Positions 35,301 to 47,300 of a DNA stretch of 64,000 nt are shown here, one piece after another; the stretch's first letter is position 1; each line of letters opens with the position of its first letter. The notes beneath the pieces were generated by a model that had not been told where the DNA came from, searched no databases, and saw only the letters and a list, made by a program, of their open reading frames with translations. The stretch is taken from the NCBI RefSeq assembly GCF_016920785.2, contig NW_024609846.1, forward strand, positions 82,531,816-82,595,815. Reading direction: 5' to 3'. The position numbers were made by a program, and so were the translations under genes. The stretch is from Ixodes scapularis (lineage: Eukaryota; Arthropoda; Arachnida; Ixodida; Ixodidae).

Positions 35301-38300
35301 TCACAGTGCCTCGAGCAAATGCACAGCTAGTGAATGCATCAAAAAGCAACGACCACGTGATCAAAACCACAAACACTAGTTGAGGGCCAGGCATTTGAAA
35401 GACATGCCTTACCGTTCTCACTCTGAGGGTGGATGTAACAGAAACCCCACTTTTTCCGGAGCATGCACACGACCATCCGAGCAGACGAACTTGCACGTTG
35501 TATGGCTAGACCTTGGAAAGTTTGTAGCGGGTCCAAAGAAAATGACTTTTAGTTACGGCACGGGAGTGGAATTGAGAGCGGAAGTGGTGTAAAAATTCTC
35601 GGAACTGTGCTCAGGAGGCAGTGCAGAAACGACAATGATGTCACAGTGTTGGCGAATTACGTGATTGCTGAGCTCCTGTTGCTGTGACGTATGTCGTGCA
35701 ATTGTGTAAACCCACTATTGTTAAAAAAATATCTAGTGCACTTAAGCAATGAAAGGTTTTTGTTCTGAAGTTTGAAAATTGTTCCACTCCCCAATTAAGT
35801 GAGCAAGAAAATAAACAAAAAACTTCCATCCTGCAGACAAGAGATCAAAACAAACACACCTACAAAAATTGTACTCAACATCAGCGATGTGAGGCACACA
35901 AAGGAAACACGGATAGAGCAATGATCATAAACCACACTACCAAGTCTGTCCAAGGAAATAAAACCTGTCTTGAGCCGCATAGGTACTGGAAACTGCATGA
36001 GAATGCGACACTAGCTGTAGTGGCAGAATGCAAAAGCTGGAGAATATGTTACCAGAATCGAAAAATGGAAACACGAAATTTCTCTATAAATAGACGACTA
36101 CCTCAGCGTAATGCATGTAGAACAGAACAAATGCCACTAAATGCCTGTGGTGTTTATTTTAAAAACAAATAACAAACAATAGCCAATGACAGAATTTGCT
36201 ATCAGAATTTGTCTACTGAGAGCAGCTGCAGTCGACCTAGATTCTATCCCTGCTGGGGCTATGTTGATTTTATACACAACTTTAACGAACATGTCGGTCG
36301 TTACGACGCTTGTTCATATCTAGTTTCCTATTGTAAACAACCCATAAACCACATTCTGTGCTAGAAGTATGGTCTCAAAAAAAAAAAAAAAAAAACAATA
36401 CTGCATTTCTTACTCGCAAATTTTTCCCACCGGAGCATTAGATACATCTAGAATACCATTTTTTTTCGTTTGCCCCGAGTATTTGGATGATCCAGGTAAC
36501 TTCAAGTTGTCGAACTTTCACATTCTCTCACCACTGCTAGCCTGACATTCCCAGTTTCATCTTTTGGCAACAAATAATTTGTCTATGCACGCCAAAAACC
36601 GGGTTTCATTTTCTTGATCAGACCCAGTACATTAGAACGGAACATGTAGAAAACAAGCTCGAGAATTCAGTGTCTACAGAGTCAGTGTCTACACATCAAC
36701 GCTGGCACTTGCCGCTGTTCCTTGCGTTGCAATCAGAGGTGCCTTCAGATTGCACAGTCCTGCGCAGATGAAGACCATATCACTCATGGTTCTCCTCGAC
36801 GTTATGGTTAACGCTGACTTGAAGATACGGTACGTTTTAATGCGATTAATCGCTCTCTCAACATGTATCCGTAATGAGGCGATTCTTCTCGTTCGAGTCA
36901 CATCGAGCTCGGAGAGCTGGGATTTCCCTGCGAATAATAAAGAAGACATATGATTGTTTAGTTTTACTAACGCTGCATCCTGCAGTACCTTTGACCAGTC
37001 CTTCCATTGCAAGCTGCATATATAGCATGCTGACTTTAGTAAGGAATACGTCACATCAACACAATTTCTGGCTATGCACTGAACTAGAAACAATGGAGGA
37101 CATGTAGAACTAAGGAAATCACAACAAACATTAAGAAATATGTGAGTTGCAGATTTACTGCAAGCGTGCGGGGAGAGAGTGCCAAGCTCTGACTGGAAGG
37201 AATATTGGGCTAGCTGCATTTGTCTCCAGAGTCTCCCTCTAATCAAAGCGAAATTAGAGCTCGGTGCTCCGACATCCCTGTGCGCTCTCATGTACTCCTC
37301 TCTCCGTTTCTCCTTGCATACAAAACACGCAAACTGTTTTCTCATGGCAGTACTATCCTTGACAAAGTTGAAGAATGGCTACTTCATGTAGTGCTTCACA
37401 ATAGTTTCTGAAGTGCTACGTCTCAAAACCATGGCTTGGCTGCGGCCAAAATAGCATTTCGATGAAAAAAAAGACAGCTTGTGTGCTGTGTTTTGTGTAC
37501 ATGCAATGCCAGACATGCAAAGCATGCTTGAGTTGCTCCTATTAGCTTAAAATGCTTGGCGAGATTAAGAATTAAGAAGCATGTTCCCACTATTTCGGCA
37601 GATAAGGAAAGTTGCCGGAGGTATCCACTCAAAGAAGTTGGATGTTGTGCACCAACAAGTTGACAAGTCTAGTGCCAAGCCACTGGAGAGCGCAGCACTC
37701 TGGCCACCGAAATAGCTGGGCAAAGCAGCATGAAGCACTGCACAATGCAAGCACATACTTATAACAGATCAAACTTGCATTGCAAACATTTGAGGATCCA
37801 CATTCACATTTAAGTAAACACAGTCATATTTCCTATGGCTGGGTGATTGATAGACTAACCTCACAATTAATTGAATATTATTTTTAACTAAGTAAACCCC
37901 CCAAAAAATCTTTTTTTTTTTTTTTTTTTACGGTTTCCGTGCTTTTAAAAGGTTAGTCCATTCATCTGTGGGGAACACAAAAATGCCAATAACATTCATC
38001 ACATTTAGGCTCGGATTGCTTCCAACTTAAGCTTAGTTCAATATAAGGCCCAGTCTGCAGCCAGAGACGAGGACACCTCTCCTCGATTCTGTCTCTGACC
38101 CAGAAAGAAGGAAATCCCTCCTTTCTGCAGGAATTAGCTCCCAGGTGAACACCTTTTAGATAGCAAGGCTCATAGGCCTGAATATTGTACAGCACCTGAA
38201 GAGGCAAGCATGAGGCACAAATGAGACACGAGTGCTGCATCAGTGTTTGGCTGAGGATCATGTTCAATCAGTGAGGATACAAGTCTCGTCTCAGTGCTGC

Positions 38301-41300
38301 CGCAACACTTGTATCCAATCTGTGCACATTTGCCTGTTTAGATGACATAAAATAAGGCCAGTGCCTTATTTTATGTCATCCCAAGGCCCGTTTCTTATGT
38401 TACATTATATCATAGTACTCGCTAGGCTTCCTCATTTTAGAAGTCGAGTCAGTAATGAAGAAAGTTCCGTGCGTCTTTGTTCAACGTCTCGCAAGCATCT
38501 ATTTAGCGCTGCAGGAATGATTGTGAAGTGAATGACCCTGCTCATGCCAGATAACATCAGGAAACCTCTTTGCCTTCACAGTTGGGAGTAATATTTTGTC
38601 ATTTGAGCATTATCAATTGAAGGTTCAAGTTTATCCCCAGCTGAAAAAGTGCATTGCATTGTTTATCACACAGCAAAAGGAAGCAACGAAGAACAGGCGT
38701 CCTTGCTCTTTTCACAATATATTGAGCCTGAACATCAGTGCAACCAAAAATTTGACTATTGCAAGGCAATGAGACTGGCTAAAATTTTAAACCAAGAACC
38801 AGCCCTAGTTATCTCCAAGAGTATAACTAACACAAAGCATTTGCAGACAGGACATGAATAAACAGTGCCTGCATTAGGGTTCATGCCATGCAATCGTCTT
38901 ACCCTTTGTGAACGCCGGCTTGTTCAACTTCACCCCTTGAAGCTCCAGGTGGGCATCCAAAGTAAACCCACGATCAGCCATAATCTCATCGCCACACTGG
39001 AAGTGGTCCTCGACCCCGCAGTGCCGCACAATGTATTTATCGGAAGCCCTCCCACCATACACATCTGACACATACATAATGAAGCCATTGGGGGCGATAA
39101 CTGTAAGAAATTTGACCGTGTTGTTTGCCTTGTAAGAGCTGAATGTCTGTGCTCGAGCCATGAGCTTCTTAGGCCTCTGCAGAATGACTTCCGTGCAATC
39201 AAAGATGCAGGTAGTCCTGCCGTAACCGCCTTCAACAAAAGAGGCAGGCATACTGTTTTCTATGCGTGACCGTGGCAGCCAGAAAACAACATAGCTCATG
39301 ATCTTCTTTAGGATCCGAAGCATTCTTTTCACAATGTCACAAATTCTAGTGACCGAGGTCTCAAACCTCCTAGCTAGGTCCCCATAAAGGAGGCCTAGGC
39401 GCAATCTCATGAGTGTTATCAGAAGCTGGTCTTCTGCGGACAACTGAGAGTTGGTGGTGGTCATTTTACAGACGGCCTCCGCGAGACTTAGAAACACGGT
39501 CTTCGAGACACCCGTATAAAACATTATATCTGAAGCCGACATTTTCAGCGCGATGGCAGGTTTTCGAGACTCCTTGAAGGAGTAGCTGTGGTCCTCTAGT
39601 TCCAGAGCTTCCCACTGGGTTTCTTGGTCTTTTGTTGTCACCTGAGAAATGTAAAACCAAAGAAGTTAGTCAGCTTACAAAGATTACGCTGCTTAAAGAA
39701 GCCAATAACTTACTGTAGGGCAGTGTCGCGCTTCCAGAGGGCCTTGATCATTAAGTCCAGCCTGCAAAACCTAAACCACAATCCACATGAATGAGACGTT
39801 AGGCAGCCTGAACTACTACATCTCTCATATAACAGGGAGGCACTGACTTGATCGAATGACGTTTTAGCGAACGCCCACGTTTCATCGAATGACACTTTAG
39901 CGAATAGTCGGACGCCGCGAAGCGGCGTTTTTGGGTGGGCCAAGTGAGTTCATATTTTTGTAATGAGTTGCCGCAGACTGTCGCCGCGAAGCGGCGTAAA
40001 GCGTAGCGCGACGAATGGGTTAACGCGCGCCCCCGTTTTTCGCTAAAACGACCATTCGCTCAAATGTCGCCGTTCGCTAAAATGTCATTCGCTCTTGTGA
40101 TATGGACCCCATATAACACTGTACTGCAATGATGATGTTTCATTTACATAAACCTGTGCAGCACTACACTTTCGTAAAGGGATGGATGAGGACTTACCAA
40201 ATCTAAAGGCACCACCGTAACTTTGATTGTTGTTGTCAATGGCAGAGCCTCAGGCTGCGGAGCAGGCGTAGTCGTGGGACCAGCGGAGTATCCTGGGTTC
40301 TGTTGATGTGCAAACACAAATGCGTAAGAACAGTAAGAATGGACTTGTGAACAGCAGCCTGCACTGAGCCAAAAATGCAGTCTGCTTACAGCATCCAGCA
40401 GCTTGTCGGCTTTCGGCAACGGGCTCAGCACAGGCAGCTGGAGCGGCAGAGTCTTGGGTTCTGGGGCCGGCGTTGGACCAGCTGGGTGAATTGGGGTTTC
40501 CTGATGTGCAAATACAGATGCATAAAAACAGTAAGAACTTAAGAACTAACTCACAAACAGTGGCCCGCAGAGCACCCGAAAGGGGGTTAGCTTACAGCAT
40601 CCAGCAGCCGGTCAGCTTTCTGCAAGAAGCTCCGCACGGGCGGCTGGAGCGGCAGAGTCTTGGGTTCTAGGGCCGGCGGAGTTGTGGGACCAGCTGGGTG
40701 AACTAGGGTTTCCTGATGTGCAAATACAGATGCATAAAAACAGTAAGAACTTAGGAACTAACTCACAAACAGTGGCCCGAAGAGCACCCGAAAGGGGGTT
40801 AGCTTACAGCATCCAGCAGCCGGTCAGCTTTCTGCAAGAAGCTCCGCACGGGCGGCTGGAGCGGCAGAGTCTTGGGTTCTAGGGCCGGCGGAGTCGTGGG
40901 ACCAGCTGGGTGAACTAGGGTTTCCTGATGTGCAAATACAGATGCATAAAAACAGTAAGAACTTAGGAACTAACTCACAAACAGTGGCCCGCAGAGCACC
41001 CGAAAGGCGGTTAGCTTACAGCATCCAGCAGGCGGTCAGCTTTCTGCAAGAAGCTCCGCACGGGCGGCTGGAGCAGCAGAGTCTTGGGTTCTGGGGCCAG
41101 CGTTGGCGTTGGACCAGCTAGGTGAACTGGGGTTTCCTGATGTGCAAATACAGATGCATAAAAACAGTAAGAACTTAAGAACTAACTCACAAACAGTGGC
41201 CCGAAGAGCATCCGAAAGGGGGTTTGCTTACAGCATCCAGCAGCCGGTCAGCTTTCTGCAAGAAGCTCCGCACGGGCGGCTGGAGCAGCAGAGTCTTGGG

Positions 41301-44300
41301 TTCTGGGGCCAGCGTTGGCGTTGGACCAGCTGGGTGAACTGGGGTTTCCTGATGTGCAAATACAGATGCATAAAAACAGTAAGAACTTAAGAACTAACTC
41401 ACAAACAGTGGCCCGAAGAGCATCCGAAAGGGGGTTAGCTTACAGCATCCAGCAGCCGGTCAGCTTTCTGCAAGAAGCTCCGCACGGGCGGCTGGAGCAG
41501 CAGAGTCTTGGGTTCTGGGGCCAGCGTTGGCGTTGGACCAGCTGGGTGAACTGGGGTTTCCTGATGTGCAAATACAGATGCATAAAAACAGTAAGAACTT
41601 AAGAACTAACTCACAAACAGTGGCCCGAAGAGCATCCGAAAGGGGGTTAGCTTACAGCATCCAGCAGCCGGTCAGCTTTCTGCAAGAAGCTCCGCACGGG
41701 CGGCTGGAGCAGCAGAGTCTTGGGTTCTGGGGCCAGCGTTGGCGTTGGACCAGCTGGGTGAACTGGGGTTTCCTGATGTGCAAATACAGATGCATAAAAA
41801 CAGTAAGAACTTAAGAACTAACTCACAAACAGTGGCCCGCAGAGCACCCGAAAGGGGGTTAGCTTACAGCATCCAGCAGCCGGTCAGCTTTCTGCAAGAA
41901 GCTCCGCACGGGCGGCTGGAGCGGCAGAGTCTTGGGTTCTAGGGCCGGCGGAGTCGTGGGACCAGCTGGGTGAACTAGGGCTTCCTGATGTGCAAATACA
42001 GATGCATAAAAACAGTAAGAACTTAGGAACTAACTCACAAACAGTGGCCCGCAGAGCACCCGAAAGGGGGTTAGCTTACAGCATCCAGCAGCCGGTCAGC
42101 TTTCTGCAAGAAGCTCCGCACGGGCGGCTGGAGCAGCAGAGTCTTGGGTTCTGGGGCCAGCGTTGGCGTTGGACCAGCTGGGTGAACTGGGGTTTCCTGA
42201 TGTGCAAATACAGATGCATAAAAACAGTAAGAACTTAAGAACTAACTCACAAACAGTGGCCCGAAGAGCATCCGAAAGGGGGTTTGCTTACAGCATCCAG
42301 CAGCCGGTCAGCTTTCTGCAAGAAGCTCCGCACGGGCGGCTGGAGCAGCAGAGTCTTGGGTTCTGGGGCCGGCGTTGGCGTTGGACCAGCTGGGTGAACT
42401 GGGGTTTCCTGATGTGCAAATACAGATGCATAAAAACAGTAAGAACTTAAGAACTAACTCACAAACAGTGGCCCGAAGAGCACCCGAAAGGGGGTTAGCT
42501 TACAGCATCCAGCAGCCGGTCAGCTTTCTGCAAGAAGCTCCGCACGGGCGGCTGGAGCAGCAGAGTCTTGGGTTCTGGGGCCGGCGTTGGCGTTGGACCA
42601 GCTGGGTGAACTGGGGTTTCCTGATGTGCAAATACAGATGCATAAAAACAGTAAGAACTTAAGAACTAACTCACAAACAGTGGCCCGCAGAGCACCCGAA
42701 AGGGGGTTAGCTTACAGCATCCAGCAGCCGGTCAGCTTTCTGCAAGAAGCTCCGCACGGGCGGCTGGAGCAGCAGAGTCTTGGGTTCTGGGGCCAGCGTT
42801 GGCGTTGGACCAGCTGGGTGAACTGGGGTTTCCTGATGTGCAAATACAGAGGCATAAAAACAGTAAGAACTTAAGAACGAACTCACAAACAGTGGCCCAC
42901 AGAGCATCCGAAAGGGGGTTTGCTTACAGCATCTAGCAGCCGGTCGGGTTTCTGCAACAAGCTCCGCACAGACGGCTGAAGCAGCTGAGTCTTAGGTTGT
43001 GGGGCCGGCGGAGTCGTGGGACCAGCTAGATGAACTGGAGTTTCCTGATGTGCAAATACAGAGGCGTAAAGACAGCAAGAACTTAAGAACTAACTTACAA
43101 ACAGTGGCCCACACAAACAGTGGCACCCGAAAGGCCGTTTGCTTACAGCATCCAGCAGCTGGTCAGCTTTCTGCAAGAAGCTTAGCACGGGCGGCTGGAG
43201 CGGCAGAGTCTTGGGTAGTGGGGCGGGCGGAATTGTTGGACCAGCGGGGTGTACTGGGGTTTCCTGATATGAGAACACAGGCATAGCAACAGTCAAAACT
43301 AACTCACAAACAGCGGCTCGCAGAGCACCCGAAAGGCGGTCTGCTTACAGCATCCAGCAGCCGGTCGGCTTTCCGCAACAAGCTCCTCACAGACGGCTGG
43401 AGCGGCACAGTTTTGGATTGTGGGGCCGGCGGAGTCGGGCGATCAGCGGGGTATACTGGGGTTTCCTGATGAGCAAACATAGAGGCGTAACAACAGTAAG
43501 AATAAACTCGTGAACTGCAGCCCGCACTAAGCCAAAACTGCAGTCTGCTCACAGCATCCAGCAACTGGTCGACTTTCTGCAACAGGCTCCGCGCAGGCAG
43601 CTGGAGGGTCCGAGTCTTTGGTTGTGAAGACGGCGGAGTCGTGGGACCAGTGGAGTGTACTGGGTTTTGCTGATACAGAAACACAAAGGTGTAACAGCAG
43701 TAAAAATGGACTCGCAAGCAGCAGCTGCGCTGTGGCTGGCTTGATCCTCAATAGACTACGGAATTTGGGAACGTCAGTTAAGACGCAGTGAAATTTCATT
43801 TGTATCAGCCAAGACACTGTTCTTCTGGTGTTAGTCTATCGTAGCACTCTAAATTTATTAGCAAATACAGATTATGACTGTCCAGCATCTGCTTCTTCAA
43901 ATAACAAATTTGATTCTGTAAACTACATCATTAAATCAAACACTGGCTTTTGTTTATTTATTTTTTGTTCCTAAAAGTTGAGCGTCAGCTGTTTAAAAAA
44001 ATTACAGATTTACAACATTGTTATAAATCAATAAGGTGTGCATATTCAGGTCTTTAACTATGAACCGCATATGAGCGATTCTTCCAATAACGGGACGAAA
44101 CGCTTGCAATTCAGCCTTTACTAATATGACACTACGCCAATCACCTTCAGCGGACAGCCTGTCGACGAGCCTGATGGAGAGTCATCTGCGAGCTTCTGTA
44201 ATGAGAAAATACACAAATGTCTCATCGCGTCAACGACGTGATTTTATAAGCAGGAAATGTCCAAGCATCAATTACCGATTTCTTGAGGGGTGGTACGGAC

Positions 44301-47300
44301 ATCCTCTGCAATCGTCTTCGGCCTACAATAACCTACAGGAAGCACCAATCGAGCAATAAACACAGGTTCCAAGTACCAAAAGCAACGGCAAATAGCAAAC
44401 AACAAATATGGCAAAGTAGCAGAAGTAACCAAAATAGCACAGTACCTTGCGATCATAGCCCAGAAAGAGCATCGGAACTGGGTTCTGCTTGGTTCGCTTG
44501 CCGTCGACGAAATGCCGCGAACAAACTCTCGACGATGACCCCGGCACGAAGTCTTTCCTGTAGACACTTGCCACCCACTTACGTCGCAAATCAGGATCAG
44601 CGGGGAAGCGATGTAAGGTGTATACGCTACAGCCGCATTCGCTTTGCGACTTCTTGTGTTCGGTGCACAATTTGTCGCGCGCTATCTTCCGTTTTCGGAA
44701 ATTGCTGCTGCAGCCAACGACTGCGCAGTGGTAGCCCGATGACCAAGTATGCACGGACATGATACCTCGACGTATTAATCCACCTTATTACAACACACTG
44801 CCCTGTCAAGGGCTTCAAAACCCATTTTACGCGCACCACTTCCGCACCGTACGATCCAGCTAGGCGTGCTCCCGCATACCGGAAGTGCTAGAACCGGAAG
44901 AACTATTCTCGCTATGCGCCGAGTCGCCGAGTCGAGGCTACGCACGTTACGCGCTGGGTCGAGGTTACGCGGAAAAGGTCTATGGGCTCAAATTTATGTC
45001 AAATGCGTCGTTTAATTTCCATCAAATGCAGGCATTGGACTTTCGGAGGCCACAGTCAATAACATTCGGCCAAAACATTTATCGCTTTGAATTTGCTTCA
45101 AACTCAAAATCCACTATTCGCACACACCTGATACTGGTCAAACGGTAGCGGAGTCTGCTCCTCGTGCAGAAAGCTGTCACAAGCTTCGCTTCGCCGTTCC
45201 GATTGGCTCGAGAGGGCCGTAGCACTCACCGTTTGCCAAGTTTTTCCGAGACAAAGTATAGAGTACTCTGTGAATTGGCATGGATTCCCGTAAACTTGCC
45301 TGTGGATCCCTTGGTGTTTTTGAGCCACTGTTTGTAAACTGCCGAATTGAGGCTGGTTCACACACCTGTGACTGCTTATGACCTAATGCCTTACAAGCTC
45401 TTGTGATCTCCTACGACAAGAGAACACACTGGCACAAGCTATCGGGTTGCCGTAGAACACTTACAACTTCCATATACCGTATTTACTCGCATAATGAACA
45501 CACTCGCGCAATGAACGCACCTCCAATTTTCGGCTCCGCAAGTCGTGAACTGCGTCCAACTCGGCCAGCCACCGAGCCCACCGAGCCAATTTCTTTTGCC
45601 GCCAAGGGGCCGGGCCGAGAAACGCCAGACGTAGCAGTGCACGCGTGTGAATGGCTGCAAGCGTATAGTTGTGGAAGCGATCAACGTCAAAACAGAGTGG
45701 CGCACACACCTAACAAAGCTGTAGTCAAAGCATTTCCCAGCTCCGGACACGTTTCGCCCGTCGGATGTGCCGACATCAACAAACGTGCCATCGTCCGTGG
45801 TCCGCTTCCGAATGGTGAAATCGTGCAAGTGGTTAGGTCTAAGAATGGCCATTTTGCTCTCTTTGCTGAGCGAACTTTGTATGGCGCTTTTCCTTTGTAG
45901 AGAGGCACGCCGAAAGCACCCCAAGAAAGGTTTGCAATTTGTGGAGCACGTTTACTGCGGCACGCCCTCAACCGGCCGTGGGTGCGCCTCCGTCAGTGGA
46001 GACGTGCCGCAGTACCCTGCTGTGTCATATAGACCAGTGACTGCTCTGTTCTATGGGCGCCGCCATGTTCGTTTATGCTGACGCCATGGCACAGTGGGGG
46101 GCTGCGCTGTTTTGGAACACTGTTTTTTTAGAAACCTTCGCACATATCAAAGAACACCAAAAATGCATGGTCACGAAGCTCCAAGAACAACAGCAATGCC
46201 TAGAGTGCTGTAAAAATAAAAAAAGATCTTGTTTTATGTGCAGCCCCTCTCTTCACAAGAGCTTGCATTTTGGAATATTATTTCCCATTATTGTCACAGG
46301 GGGCCAGGATTTCAGACACTGGTCTGTAGGCAGCTAAAACATTTGTGAAAAGTGTGTAAGTGCAAAACTTTTACCCTGCGTAATGAATGCACCCTCCAAA
46401 TACTATGTGTCAGTTTTTCGGGAAAAAAGCGCATTCATTATGTGGGTAAATACGGCATTTTATTATTTTTTTATTTGCTCAAAAAAACTTTTAACGATGT
46501 TATGAATGACCATTTCTCATAGGTGGTACATACATTTGATCTCGTAAATACGACAAAGCCTTCGCTCCAGTAAAATGTGGTTCCAGAGCCACCTCGTACA
46601 AGGCGCCAGCCAGCCAGAACTCGGTTGTATGCAGAAGCAAGCGTGTGAACTAGCCTTTGCGCGGCACCACGATTCCGGCTGCAAAGATTCCGTGGCACGG
46701 GCCGTCCCGTCCATGGCGTCTCTGGGCCGCCCAGTGCGGGCGTGACTTTGAAGGCGCATTGTTCCTCCAGGTGGCCGGAGCGCAGCCGGGGCCGCTTTCC
46801 TGGATCGACTACGGACGGGCGGACGTGTGGGCGGTGGGGGCACTCTGCTACCCACTGTGGGGGCTGCCCCTCCCCTTTGGGGGAGGGGTCCTGGATAGCC
46901 GCAGCTACCGGGAGCAGGACCTGCCATCCCTGCCCAAAGACGCGCCGCCGGCCGTCAGGGCGCTCGTCAGGGACATGCTGCATAGGGACCCCCAGCAGGT
47001 GGGGCCCACCTCATCGTGCGGAGGCTTACGGCTTCAAATCTAGACTATGATTTTCATTTTTGACGTCGCTAGGGTCAAATATTACAGTTCTTACACCTGA
47101 CACCGGTACTTTTAAAGACAAAATGGTGTTAGAACCTAACCGAATTGCCGCCAGACTTCGAGAGTTTTTGTACCGTTTGAGCATGGGGCCCCTCTGCTGC
47201 TAAGCTGTTGTCACTACTTTGTGCCGCAAAAATGTGGCATTTTCTTCGTGCGATGTGCGCTTCTCTGAGGAATCATAGTGTGAATACTTCTTTTACTGCC

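Larger units (their letters stand above)
30398..44980. mobile_element. ISL2EU-type DNA transposon, 14.6 kb, two convergent genes
   Basis: The left end CACCTTTTCCGCGTA and the right end, which reads GACCTTTTCCGCGTA on the other strand, differ only at the first base. TA flanks both sides (30396-30397 and 44981-44982). With the boundary shifted one base the flank would read AT. A 2-bp duplication is what I recall for ISL2EU. The element carries a SWIM-YqaJ nuclease gene on + and a THAP-DDE transposase gene on -, the gene pair described for ISL2EU/IS4EU. Both frames are open with consistent splice phases, so the copy may be young. It sits in the PINK1 intron between exons 5 and 6. Two smaller MITEs (34061-34466 and 39835-40109) have inserted into it. 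Confidence 0.85.

Noticed and set aside
41103..42874. Repeated + strand frames of 95 codons across the tandem array
   Set aside because: They read through both exon and intron of the - strand units with no splice or domain support. They exist only because the 212-bp period keeps a stop-free frame.
40390..43669. CRISPR-like array
   Set aside because: The regular 212-bp period comes from exon-intron units in a eukaryotic transposon gene. There are no short repeats with unique spacers.
45403..45900. 165-codon + strand frame
   Set aside because: It crosses the left end of a transposon at 45477, so it cannot be a single ancient gene, and it shows no known domain.
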